DNA of 37,434 nt from CAYRVF01 sp964427535 (GTDB taxonomy: Bacteria; Chloroflexota; Ktedonobacteria; Ktedonobacterales; JADMIN01), in the NCBI GenBank assembly GCA_964427535.1, contig CAYRVF010000040.1, positions 1-37,434 of the forward strand. Reading direction: 5' to 3'. This document shows, one piece after another, positions 30,180-37,434 of this stretch. Position numbers and translations under genes: made by a program. Under the pieces are notes generated by a model. The model ran no database searches, was not told the DNA's origin, and saw nothing but the letters and a program-made list of their open reading frames with translations. How positions within the stretch are numbered: position 1 is the stretch's first letter; each line of letters starts with the position of its first letter.

Positions 30180-32525
30180 ATGCTAACCTGTCCGTTTTGT
30201 GGCACCGAGAACCGGTCACACGCGACCTACTGCAATTCATGCGGAGGGCTGTTGGTGAGCGGTTCCGCCGCGCCACCGCATACCCAGACCGCGCCGCCGC
30301 GGGCCACGCAGACACATGCCCCAGCCCACCCGACGGGCAGGCTCCCCGCGCAGACACTCCTTGCTGGACGCTACCTGATTCTCAAGCCAGTCGGGCAGGG
30401 CGGCATGGCGGCGGTCTACCGTGCGACCGACACTCGGAAAAACCGTCCCGTCGCGATCAAAGAGATGAGCCAGGACGGCCTCTCACCCGAGGAGATCCAG
30501 GAGGCGCTCGACAGCTTCCGCTTCGAGGCCGATACGCTCACGCGCCTGCGCCATCCGAACCTGCCGCTTGTCTATGAGCGATTCTCAGAGGGTGCGCGCC
30601 ACTATCTGGTGATGGAATTCATCGAGGGCCAGACGCTCGAACAACGCCAGGTCGCGGCAGGTGGCGCGGGACTCCCTGAGACCGACGTGATGGCCTGGGC
30701 GTCGCAGCTCTGCGCCGTGCTCGGGTACCTCCACCGCCAGTCGCCGCCGATCATCTTCCGCGACCTGAAGCCGGCCAACGTCATGCTGACGCCTAAGGGG
30801 CAGGTCAAGCTGATCGACTTCGGCATCGCGCGCTACTTCGCGCCCGGCCGCACGAAGGACACCCAGGTGCTCGGCACGCCCGGCTTCGCGCCGCCCGAGC
30901 AGTACGGCAAGACGCAGACCGATCCGCGCGCAGACATCTACGCCCTTGGCTGCACGCTGTATCAGCTCCTGACGGGCTACGACCCAGCAACGACGCCGTT
31001 CGCGCTGCCGCCGCTCTATAGTCGGTCGCCACAGGTGTCGACGCATATCGGGCTGGCCATCGAGCGCGCGACCAAGCTCGACCGCGACGCGCGCTACCGC
31101 ACGATGGAGGAGTTCGCGAACGCGCTGCTTCGGCCCGACGCGCTCTACTTCCGGTCGGGCACGGCGGCACGCGACACGGCGCAGCTCGTCGACCTCTGCC
31201 AGCGCTATCCGCAGGAGGCCGAGTACCACCTGTATGGCGGGCGGGTAGAGGGCTGGCTGCGCGCCTGGGGCAACAAGAAGCTCGCCGACGCGGCCGCGAA
31301 AGCCGTGCGCAACAACACGTCGCGGAGCGCAGGGCTCGCGGCGTTTCTCGCCGTCGCCAACGGCATCACCACGCAGCGCGGGCCGACGGGTCCAATCCCT
31401 ACGTGGGGGGCAAGCCCGCGTACGACGGCCAAGCATGCCGCCGCGCCAGGGAACGCCAGCACGACGCGTGCGGCCGCCAGCGCGACGGCGACGACACAAT
31501 CAGCCGCGGCCATTCTCGTGCAGCCCAAGACGGTCTCGATGGGGCCGCTCATCGCTGGGCAGCGCGGCACCCAGACGCTGACCATCGGCGGCATGCACGG
31601 CGAGCGGGTAAGCGGCACGATCATCTCACACTCGCCGTGGCTAGTGATCGACCGCGGCAGCTTCGACGGCGCCAGCACACTCCTTACCGTCTCAGTGGAG
31701 ACCAGTCGGATGTCGGGCGCGGGCACCGCCGCCAGCACGCTGCAAATCACCTCAGGGCGGCAACATCTCTACGTGCCCGTCAAAGTCGAAGTGCGCGCGG
31801 CTTCGGGGGCTCCTCCACGGCAGAAGACGGCTTCCGCACAACCCAAAGGCAAGAAGCCTGTTCCGGGGAAGTATCTGGCGCCCGAGCCTGTCGCGCGGCG
31901 CATCGTACGCATCCTGTCCTCACTCTTTCTCTCGTTCGGTCTCGCGTTAGCCCTGCTGCTCGCGGCCTCACGCGGCATCGCGCAGGTGCCGGTGCTGCTG
32001 CCCTACGCGCCGTATCTGGCGGGAGTCGCGGTCGTGCTGGCCGCGCTCGTGACGGTGCCTGGTGCGGTGCTCGCCGCCGGTCGGCCTGGGTGGGCCGGGC
32101 GCAACAAGACGGCGCTCGGCGGAGCGCTGCTCGGATTGGCGATCGCGCTGGCCGTCGCGGGCGGGCCGATCCTACAAGCGGGGGCACAGCTACTCGCCCA
32201 CGGCATCCAGGCGCCGCACCTCATCCTGTTGCTCGCGGCAGGCGCGCCCGCACTCGGCGCTGCGCTCGGTGCGGACGCACGCTTCGGGCGCCTGCTGCAG
32301 GCGGCGGGACGGTTGATACGCCGGTACGCGACGCTGTGCATCCTGCTTGGCGCGATCGTACTCGGCGGCTGGGGCGGCTTCCTGCTCGGTGCGAGTGTGC
32401 TCTACGGACTCCTCGCGCCCGCCGGACTCGTCGTCGGAGCGATTCTCGGCGCGCTGATCGCCCGCCGCGTCAACCGGCTGGTGCGCCGCTGGCAGACGCC
32501 GCGCATCCACACGGTGCGCCCCTAG
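30180..32525 (+). CDS. Ser/Thr protein kinase with N-terminal zinc ribbon, Ig-like domain and C-terminal membrane block
   Basis: A 781-residue protein. A zinc ribbon (Cys4, Cys7, Cys18, Cys21) and an Ala/Pro/Thr-rich linker lead to a eukaryotic-like kinase domain (about 63-325). This has GQGGMAAVY as the glycine loop, Lys94 (VAIKEM), Asp195 and Asn200 in FRDLKPANVML, LIDFGIAR (Asp213) and GTPGFAPPEQYG. The HRD motif reads FRD but keeps Arg and Asp, so activity and activation-loop control are likely. An Ig-like beta domain (about 450-540) and about six hydrophobic helices (about 575-770) follow. The zinc ribbon and kinase are probably cytoplasmic. The ATG at 30180 has GGGGAG 6 nt upstream. miaA starts 14 bp after its stop. 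Confidence 0.9.
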   Translation: MLTCPFCGTENRSHATYCNSCGGLLVSGSAAPPHTQTAPPRATQTHAPAHPTGRLPAQTLLAGRYLILKPVGQGGMAAVYRATDTRKNRPVAIKEMSQDGLSPEEIQEALDSFRFEADTLTRLRHPNLPLVYERFSEGARHYLVMEFIEGQTLEQRQVAAGGAGLPETDVMAWASQLCAVLGYLHRQSPPIIFRDLKPANVMLTPKGQVKLIDFGIARYFAPGRTKDTQVLGTPGFAPPEQYGKTQTDPRADIYALGCTLYQLLTGYDPATTPFALPPLYSRSPQVSTHIGLAIERATKLDRDARYRTMEEFANALLRPDALYFRSGTAARDTAQLVDLCQRYPQEAEYHLYGGRVEGWLRAWGNKKLADAAAKAVRNNTSRSAGLAAFLAVANGITTQRGPTGPIPTWGASPRTTAKHAAAPGNASTTRAAASATATTQSAAAILVQPKTVSMGPLIAGQRGTQTLTIGGMHGERVSGTIISHSPWLVIDRGSFDGASTLLTVSVETSRMSGAGTAASTLQITSGRQHLYVPVKVEVRAASGAPPRQKTASAQPKGKKPVPGKYLAPEPVARRIVRILSSLFLSFGLALALLLAASRGIAQVPVLLPYAPYLAGVAVVLAALVTVPGAVLAAGRPGWAGRNKTALGGALLGLAIALAVAGGPILQAGAQLLAHGIQAPHLILLLAAGAPALGAALGADARFGRLLQAAGRLIRRYATLCILLGAIVLGGWGGFLLGASVLYGLLAPAGLVVGAILGALIARRVNRLVRRWQTPRIHTVRP

Positions 32526-32539
32526 GATATGCTGTCCAT

Positions 32540-33523
32540 ATGACCACGTCCCCATCCGCGGATGCTTCGGACTCCGGCGCCCCGCTGGTCGTCGCGATTG
32601 TCGGTCCTACGGCCAGCGGCAAGACAGCGCTCGCCATCGCGCTCAGTGCTGCGCTCCAGCAGGCCCGCGGCATTCAGAGCGAGGCCATCTCGGCTGACTC
32701 GCGACAGGTCTACCGCCGCATGGACATCGCGACGGCCAAGCCAACGCCCGAGGAGCGCGCCGCGCTGCCGCACTATCTTCTCGACGTGGTGGACCCCGAC
32801 GAGTCCTACACACTCGCGCAGTACCAGGCGGGCGCGATCGACGCACTGCGCGGCATCTTCGCGCGCGGGCATCTGCCGCTGCTCGTCGGTGGCACCGGGC
32901 TGTACGTGCGTGCGGTAGTGGATGGGTTGGCGATTCCCGAGGTCGCGCCCCAGCCGGAGCTCCGCGCCGCGCTCGAAGCTGAGCTGGCCTCCGCCGGGCT
33001 CGACCCGCTCGTGCGTCGACTGGCCGAGCTCGACCCCGCCGGAGTCGCTCACATCGACACGGCGAATCCGCGCCGGGTGCTGCGCGCGCTCGAAGTCAGC
33101 ATCGTGACAGGACGCCCCTTCTCGGAACAGCGCGGAGCGCGGCCCACCCCCTACCGCACGCGCTTGATCGGCCTCAACATGGACCGCGCCGCGCTCTACG
33201 CTCGCGCCGACCGCCGCATCGACGCGATGCTCGCCGCTGGTCTGCTGGAGGAGACGCGCGCGCTCGTCGCCGCTGGCTACGACTGGACGCTGCCGTCGAT
33301 GTCGAGCCTCGGCTACCGCGAGATCGGCGCCTATCTGCGCGGCGAGGTCACGCTGGCGCAGGCCATCGAGCGCTTCAAGCTCGACACGCACGCCTACATC
33401 CGACGCCAGCTCACGTGGTTCCGTCCCGACACGCGCATCACCTGGCTCGACGCCGCCCTCCCGGTGGCTGAGCTAGCACAGCAGGCCAGTGGAATCGTGA
33501 CTGCCGCGCTGGATGAGGCGTAG
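32540..33523 (+). CDS. miaA: tRNA dimethylallyltransferase
   Basis: A 327-residue enzyme that adds a dimethylallyl group to A37 of tRNAs reading UNN codons. The P-loop GPTASGKT (residues 22-29), SADSRQVYRRMDIATAKPT, the LLVGGTGLYVRAVVDGL segment and LDTHAYIRRQLTWFR near the C terminus are all present. Length matches the family. The ATG at 32540 lies 14 bp after the kinase stop codon, with only AGGA about 12 nt upstream, so translation may be coupled. The reading frame stays open far upstream inside the kinase gene, but that part is not MiaA-like. A 6-bp hairpin (GACACG/CGTGTC) begins at its stop codon with no T-run. Confidence 0.96.
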   Translation: MTTSPSADASDSGAPLVVAIVGPTASGKTALAIALSAALQQARGIQSEAISADSRQVYRRMDIATAKPTPEERAALPHYLLDVVDPDESYTLAQYQAGAIDALRGIFARGHLPLLVGGTGLYVRAVVDGLAIPEVAPQPELRAALEAELASAGLDPLVRRLAELDPAGVAHIDTANPRRVLRALEVSIVTGRPFSEQRGARPTPYRTRLIGLNMDRAALYARADRRIDAMLAAGLLEETRALVAAGYDWTLPSMSSLGYREIGAYLRGEVTLAQAIERFKLDTHAYIRRQLTWFRPDTRITWLDAALPVAELAQQASGIVTAALDEA

Positions 33524-33623
33524 ACACGCTGGCGTGTCCTGCCTCAACCCGCGCATTCACCATACGGCGATGCTGCCGCAACCGTGGTGTAGTGCTGCGC
33601 CGCCTGTGTGGTAGCATCAGCGA

Positions 33624-34124
33624 ATGAATACTTCCAGAGACGAACGACTGGCACATGCCATCCACCTCCGTGAGAACGGTCAGCTTGAACAGGCCCTACC
33701 GCTGCTGCTGGAGCTTCGGACACAGTTCCCCGACGATGCCCAGATCGCGGTGCAGACCGCGTGGGTACACGACAGCTTGGGCCTGGAGGAAGAAGCGGTG
33801 CCGCACTACCAAGCGGCGATCGCGGGGAACCTCACCGACGACGAGATGCGACGCGCCTTACTTGGCCTGGGCAGCACCTATCGCACGTTGGGCCGGGATG
33901 CCGAATCCGTGCAGACGCTGCGGCAAGGCATCGAGCGATTCCCCGACTTTCGGCCCTTCCGGGTGTTCCTCGCGCTCACGACGTACAACCTCGGACAGCC
34001 TCGCGAGGCCGTCCAGGAGTTGCTCACGCTGCTGCTGGAAACCACGTCAGATCCCAACATCCAGCGGTACCGTCGGTCGCTGACTGACTATGCCGAAGAT
34101 CTCGACCGGAGCTGGCTCGCCTGA
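33624..34124 (+). CDS. Tetratricopeptide repeat protein
   Basis: A 166-residue soluble protein made of about four helix-turn-helix TPR-like units (for example AHAIHLRENGQLEQALPLLLELRTQFPDD, AVPHYQAAIA, GLGSTYRTLGRDAESVQTLRQGIERFPDF, LALTTYNLGQPREAVQEL). Such proteins bind partner proteins. No enzyme motif is present, and the partner is unknown. The ATG at 33624 starts the first repeat; the ribosome site is weak. It is 100 bp downstream of miaA and converges with the sirtuin gene only 6 bp away, so the two transcripts must overlap. Confidence 0.85.
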   Translation: MNTSRDERLAHAIHLRENGQLEQALPLLLELRTQFPDDAQIAVQTAWVHDSLGLEEEAVPHYQAAIAGNLTDDEMRRALLGLGSTYRTLGRDAESVQTLRQGIERFPDFRPFRVFLALTTYNLGQPREAVQELLTLLLETTSDPNIQRYRRSLTDYAEDLDRSWLA

Positions 34125-34130
34125 GCGTAT

Positions 34131-34907
34131 CTATTGGACGATCGCGCTCAGGGCGGGTCCGGCGGGCGCATGGAGCACGACATCGGCGCGGGCATCGAGG
34201 CGGGTGGGTTCGAGGTTGACGATGACAAGCGGCGCACCGCCGTCGAGGGCGACGAGCGGAAGGCGCGCGGCAGGCACGACACGCAGCGACGAGCCGACGA
34301 CGAGGAACAGATCACACGAGCGGGCGAGCGCTAGGGCGGCATCGAGCGCGGCCTGCGGCAATCGCTGGCCGAAGAGAATGGTCGCCGCCTTGAGATAACC
34401 GCCACAGGCGCAGCGCGGGTCCTCTTCGCCAGCGTCTACGCGTGCCTGCACCTCTGCGATCGGCTGCCGGGCCCCGCATGACTGACACTCCGCCGCGCGA
34501 CTGGTGCCGTGCAGCTCGATCACCTTCTCGGGCGGCACACCGGCGTCCTGGTGGAGACCGTCGAAGTTCTGGGTGATGACGCCCGCGAGCACGCCGCGCC
34601 GGTGCAACTCGGCCAGCGCGAGATGGACGGCGTTGGGTCGGGCCCGCTCGACGCACTCACGCAGCTCGCCGCGAAGCTGCCAATAGGTGCGGCGGGCCTG
34701 GGCATCGCTCAGGAAGGCGCGGTACGATGTGGCGCCGACGCGCGACCAAATGCCCCCAGGGCTGCGAAAGTCGGGGATGCCGGACTCTGTGCTGGCGCCC
34801 GCGCCCGTCAGCACGACGATGCGGCGCGCCTCGGAGACAAACTCGCGGATATCGGCAATGGCCATCGCGTAGGCGGCATCCTCGGCAGTCGACTTGCTCG
34901 TCCACAT
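34131..34907 (-). CDS. NAD-dependent protein deacylase, SIR2 family (sirtuin)
   Basis: A 258-residue sirtuin that removes acyl groups from lysine using NAD. The NAD-binding motifs GAGASTESGIPDFRS (35-49) and TQNFDGLHQDAG (112-123) are present, as is the catalytic histidine in ELHGTS (His133). The zinc site is Cys141, Cys144, Cys166 and Cys168; the CxxC...CxC spacing of the second pair is tighter than the usual CxxC. VGSSLRVVPAARLP and IVNLEPT follow as usual. The ATG at 34907 is chosen because the long upstream extension in the same frame is antisense-like, and GGGAGGGAG is about 9 nt away. It starts 20 bp after the CoA-transferase stop codon, so the two form an operon; a link to CoA-derived acyl-lysine removal is speculative. 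Confidence 0.92.
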   Translation of the reverse strand: MWTSKSTAEDAAYAMAIADIREFVSEARRIVVLTGAGASTESGIPDFRSPGGIWSRVGATSYRAFLSDAQARRTYWQLRGELRECVERARPNAVHLALAELHRRGVLAGVITQNFDGLHQDAGVPPEKVIELHGTSRAAECQSCGARQPIAEVQARVDAGEEDPRCACGGYLKAATILFGQRLPQAALDAALALARSCDLFLVVGSSLRVVPAARLPLVALDGGAPLVIVNLEPTRLDARADVVLHAPAGPALSAIVQ

Positions 34908-34926
34908 CGCGCCGGTCTCCCTCCCG

Positions 34927-36135
34927 CTACTGGCCCAGCGCGATGGCTCCCTCCGCCGCGAGCGCCGCGATCTCGTCGCGCGAGTAGCCTGCTGCTTCCA
35001 GCGCCTCGGCGGTGTGCTGTCCCAGCCCGACGATGCCCGGCTGCACGCTGAACGTGGTCCCCTCGACGTGTGGCGCGAACCGGATGGCGCCGACGGTGCC
35101 CGCTCGTCCGCTCTCGGCTCGTGCCACCATGGCACGCGCCCGAATCTGCGCATCGTCCAGCGCCTCGGCGAGCGAGTTCACCGGGCCGACGCAGGCTTCG
35201 GTCTCGCCAAGCTCGGCGACCCACTCATCGCGCGTTTTTGCCCGGAAGATAGCTGCCACGGCGTCCATCGTCTGGCGGCGGTCCTCCGCGTCGCGTGGGA
35301 ACTGGTGGGCGATCAGGTCGTCGCGTCCTACCCTGCGGCAGAACTCCGCCCAGAACTTCGGCTCCAACGCCCCAAGGGTGACATAGCGCCTATCTGATGC
35401 TTCATAGACGTTGTAGCACGGCAGCGCGCCCGCGAGCCACGCCTCGCCTGGCCCTGGCTCCGGCGCGCCGTTGAGCACCATCGAGGCCAGCAGCGGCAGC
35501 AGCGCGAGTGCGCCCTCCTGCATCGAGACATCCACAATGCGGCCCGCGCCTGAGGTGGCCCGTCCGACGAGCGCCGAGAGCACGCCGACCACCGCCATGA
35601 TGGCCCCGCCGCCGATATCGGCGAACTGCGGACCCGGCATCGTCGGCGGCTGGCCGGGCGCTGTGAGATGCGCCAGCAGCCCCGCATAGCCGATGTAATT
35701 GAGGTCATGGCCGGGCCGCTGGCTGTACGGCCCATCCTGTCCATAACCGGTGATGGCGCAGACGACCAGCCGGGGATTGCGTTCCAGCAGCGTCTCGTGC
35801 GCCAGCCCCAGACGGTCGAGCACGCCAGGGCGGAAGCTCTCCAGCAGCACGTCTGCGGTATCCACCAGCCGCAGCAGGGCCTGGCGTCCACGCGGATGCT
35901 TCAGGTTAATGGCCGCGCTGCGCTTACCACGGTTGACTGCCAGAAACGCCTGCCCGACGCCGTCCTCAGTAAGGGGAGCCATCGTGCGGGCGTAATCGCC
36001 GGTCCCTGGCTCCTCGATCTTCAGCACGTCGGCGCCGAGGTCGGCAAGCATCTGCGAGGCATAGCCGCCGGGAAGCAGACGGGTGAGATCGAGCACGCGC
36101 ACGCCGGAGAGAGGGAGCGACGCCGCTACGGACAT
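34927..36135 (-). CDS. Family III CoA-transferase / alpha-methylacyl-CoA racemase-like protein
   Basis: A 402-residue CaiB/BaiF-type protein with the ring-like two-domain fold of this family. GVRVLDLTRLLPGGYASQMLADLGADVLKIE is the N-terminal signature, NRGKRSAAINLKHPRGR is the CoA-binding segment, and GYGQDGPYSQRPGHDLNYIGYAG contains the catalytic Asp144. The GHDLNY context and the overall length look more like the alpha-methylacyl-CoA racemase subgroup than formyl-CoA transferase, so epimerisation of a 2-methylacyl-CoA is possible. The ATG at 36135 has GGAAGGA about 9 nt upstream. It is the first gene of a two-gene unit with the sirtuin. Confidence 0.88.
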   Translation of the reverse strand: MSVAASLPLSGVRVLDLTRLLPGGYASQMLADLGADVLKIEEPGTGDYARTMAPLTEDGVGQAFLAVNRGKRSAAINLKHPRGRQALLRLVDTADVLLESFRPGVLDRLGLAHETLLERNPRLVVCAITGYGQDGPYSQRPGHDLNYIGYAGLLAHLTAPGQPPTMPGPQFADIGGGAIMAVVGVLSALVGRATSGAGRIVDVSMQEGALALLPLLASMVLNGAPEPGPGEAWLAGALPCYNVYEASDRRYVTLGALEPKFWAEFCRRVGRDDLIAHQFPRDAEDRRQTMDAVAAIFRAKTRDEWVAELGETEACVGPVNSLAEALDDAQIRARAMVARAESGRAGTVGAIRFAPHVEGTTFSVQPGIVGLGQHTAEALEAAGYSRDEIAALAAEGAIALGQ

Positions 36136-36369
36136 GCAAGCCAGTCCTTCCGTGCGGGAGGCGCGGCCGGAGAGAGATGGCCGCGGAAAGCAAAGCCGGC
36201 CGCGGGTAGGTGCCGTGAGAGGTGCGATGGTCTCTCCTGGTCCGGTCACGCCGCAAGCACCGGCAAGTCCTGTTATATGCGACACGTCCATCGGCGTCAA
36301 GACTCGCACGCCGACAGGAGGGAACCGGCATGTCACGGCCCCTCTCTATCTAGGGTGGGGGAGTCCGCC

Positions 36370-36621
36370 TTAGATGCGGTTGATGGTCTTGCCCATGAAC
36401 TTGCCGAAGAGCTTGTACGCGAACTTGCGCAGGAAGTATTTTTCGATGCGCTTGGGGTTGCCGCTGGTGAGCACCTGCGCCATGTAGACTGAGCTGTCTA
36501 CCTTGCGTGCGGCGTGCGCGGCCTTGTGCTCTTCCGCCGCCATGTGGTTGAGCTCATGTGCGACGTGTCCCTGCTGTGGATGACTCGTATGGCTGGATGT
36601 GTGGGAATGCTGGTCGCTCAT
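36370..36621 (-). CDS. Small His-rich protein of unknown function
   Basis: An 83-residue protein. The first 45 residues are hydrophilic and unusually rich in His, Ser and Gln (HSHTSSHTSHPQQGHVAHEL, then HMAAEEHKAAHAARK), and the C-terminal half is basic and hydrophobic-patterned (IEKYFLRKFAYKLFGKFMGKTINRI). The His-rich part could bind metal, and the basic helix could sit on a membrane or nucleic acid; both are inference. The ATG at 36621 has AGGAGG 8 nt upstream, a strong sign of a real gene. No family is recognised. Confidence 0.72.
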   Translation of the reverse strand: MSDQHSHTSSHTSHPQQGHVAHELNHMAAEEHKAAHAARKVDSSVYMAQVLTSGNPKRIEKYFLRKFAYKLFGKFMGKTINRI

Positions 36622-36740
36622 GGTGCTGTCCTCCTGGGTGCGCGGCACGTTTGGGCCGCGATGTCGGCCAGCATCGTAGCCCGCTTCTCTCGGGCTGTCA
36701 AACAGACGAGCTAAACGTACCGGACGGGCTATGCCGAATG

Positions 36741-36782
36741 GCAGAACCTCACCCCCTCCCCCTTCCTTTGGGGGAAAGGGCT
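36741..36782. repeat. GC-rich repeat-family fragment
   Basis: CAGAACCTCACCCCCTCCCCC with an imperfect hairpin ending GGGGGAAAGGG. The ACCTCACCCCC end matches the end sequence of the other elements, in reverse orientation. It lies between the His-rich protein and the DUF512 gene. Confidence 0.6.
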
Positions 36783-36840
36783 GCTGTATGAGCAGTGGAG
36801 GCCAAGTGATGCGGCGGAATTGATGAAGCACCCGTATTGT

Positions 36841-36864
36841 AGGGGTGAGGTATGCCTCACCCCT
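36841..36864. repeat. Perfect 10-bp palindrome from repeat-family ends
   Basis: AGGGGTGAGG-TATG-CCTCACCCCT, made of two opposed copies of the element's end sequence GGGGTGAGG with only 4 bp between them. It looks like a minimal version of the composite repeat. No T-run follows. It lies 40 bp upstream of the DUF512 promoter. Confidence 0.7.
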
Positions 36865-36902
36865 CCGGGAAACGACTGAGCACGGAGGGATGAGGCGCCG
36901 GT

Positions 36903-36932
36903 TTGACGCTCTCCCGGCGAACCGGCTATAAT
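36903..36932 (+). promoter_or_regulatory. Strong promoter for the DUF512 gene
   Basis: TTGACG (36903-36908), 18 bp, TATAAT (36927-36932). The consensus -10 is the best in the window on the plus strand. Transcription would start near 36939, giving a 90-nt leader. Confidence 0.7.
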
Positions 36933-37028
36933 TCATCGGTTAGGGGTTGTCGCACAAATGCGCTTCTGACACGAAAATATCCGGTTCCGATTACTATTCT
37001 GTTTTGACGATAGGGATGCAGCGTTCCA

Positions 37029-37434
37029 ATGCCTAAGCTCTATGGATGGGTTCGCGAGGTCGTGCCCGAGAGTCCCGCGGACCTCGCCGGGATTCAGCCG
37101 GGTGACTTGCTTCAGACCATCAACGATCACCCCGTACGCGATCTGGTGGATTTCGAGTTTCACAGCGCCGATGACGAGCTGCAGCTTGGCGTCGATCGCA
37201 ACGGGCGACACGTAGACGTGCTCGTCGCGAAGGGAGCGGGCGAGAGCCTGGGCATCCTCTTCGGCGAGGAGCCCGCGCCGTTCATCCGCATCTGCGCCAA
37301 TAAGTGCGTCTTCTGTTTCATCCAGGGGCTGCCGCAGCGCCGTCAGCCGCAGCGCGGGTTGCCGCTCGGTATGCGCGACTCGCTCTATATCAAAGACGAC
37401 GACTATCGCTACAGCTTCCTCTTCGGCAACTTCA
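37029..37434 (+). CDS. DUF512 protein: PDZ plus radical SAM, 3' part missing
   Basis: The first 135 residues of a DUF512-domain protein, a family with an N-terminal PDZ-like domain (PESPADLAGIQPGDLLQTINDHPV, about 13-36) and a radical SAM domain. The iron-sulfur motif CxxxCxxC is Cys89-Cys93-Cys96 (CANKCVFC), followed by FIQGLP and the family-typical MRDSLYIKDDDYRYSFLFGN. The function of this family is unknown, although it is often next to the der GTPase gene. The ATG at 37029 gives the expected start; the ribosome site is weak. It runs off the window. Confidence 0.93.
   Translation, partial: MPKLYGWVREVVPESPADLAGIQPGDLLQTINDHPVRDLVDFEFHSADDELQLGVDRNGRHVDVLVAKGAGESLGILFGEEPAPFIRICANKCVFCFIQGLPQRRQPQRGLPLGMRDSLYIKDDDYRYSFLFGNF

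Noticed and set aside
31403..33523. A 706-residue plus-strand reading frame running from inside the kinase gene into miaA
   Set aside because: Only the part from 32540 is MiaA-like. The upstream part is an out-of-frame reading of the kinase gene and is Arg-rich, low-complexity sequence.
33523..33538. A hairpin at the miaA stop codon (GACACG/CGTGTC) as a terminator
   Set aside because: The stem is short and no T-run follows.
1..37434. tRNA or rRNA genes
   Set aside because: No T-loop GGTTCGAATCC-type segment with a matching acceptor stem and no rRNA-like stretch was seen.

Overview
The window is high-GC bacterial DNA, dense with genes, with almost no mobile-element signal. The gene mix suggests a member of the Chloroflexota (green non-sulfur bacteria). 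The supporting features are a zinc-ribbon Ser/Thr kinase with a C-terminal membrane block, a mycoredoxin-type glutaredoxin, ECF sigma factors, a DUF512 radical-SAM protein and GC-rich palindromic intergenic repeats. This placement is inference from gene style. No rRNA, tRNA, CRISPR array, transposase or integrase was seen.

Layout. 1-3281: three minus-strand metabolic genes (glutamate dehydrogenase cut by the window edge, a QueD/6-pyruvoyl-tetrahydropterin-synthase-like enzyme, an M20 dipeptidase). 3687-5211: three small plus-strand membrane proteins; the last two overlap and look like paralogues. 5257-10622: minus-strand APH-type phosphotransferase, FabF, a two-HKD phospholipase D and a nitroreductase. 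The nitroreductase has a long, hairpin-rich leader behind a near-consensus promoter carrying a palindromic operator. 11219-14120: a short-chain dehydrogenase, then a SigJ/ECF41-type sigma factor divergent from an NmrA-like NAD(P)-binding protein, with ECF41-like promoter motifs between them. 14154-18436: a minus-strand run with a PH-PH-PASTA membrane protein, a CvpA-like membrane protein, a P-loop kinase-like protein and an AI-2E family transporter.

18717-23816: gyrA, a coiled-coil protein divergent from a Dabb-domain protein, and recF. 23817-24327 holds no gene but carries a strong candidate for a free-standing structured small RNA ending in a 13-bp terminator hairpin. 24328-26824: divergent aroA (EPSP synthase) and folD; FolD has lost two of its classical active-site residues (K54 to V, Q98 to L). 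27037-29369: an ECF sigma factor and its membrane anti-sigma factor with a repetitive extracytoplasmic domain. 29719-34124: mycoredoxin, the zinc-ribbon kinase, miaA and a TPR protein. 34131-36621: sirtuin, a family III CoA-transferase/racemase and a small unknown protein, all minus. From 37029: the start of a DUF512 (PDZ plus radical SAM) protein behind a strong promoter.

Regulation. Several leaders carry an extended -10 of the form TGGTATACT or TGGTATAGT, often with a weak -35. Intergenic GC-rich inverted repeats, including two nearly identical 126-bp composite copies, form a dispersed repeat family. The most promising undescribed items are the 24053-24210 RNA, the nitroreductase leader with its GAAC-N4-GTTC operator, and the catalytically altered FolD.
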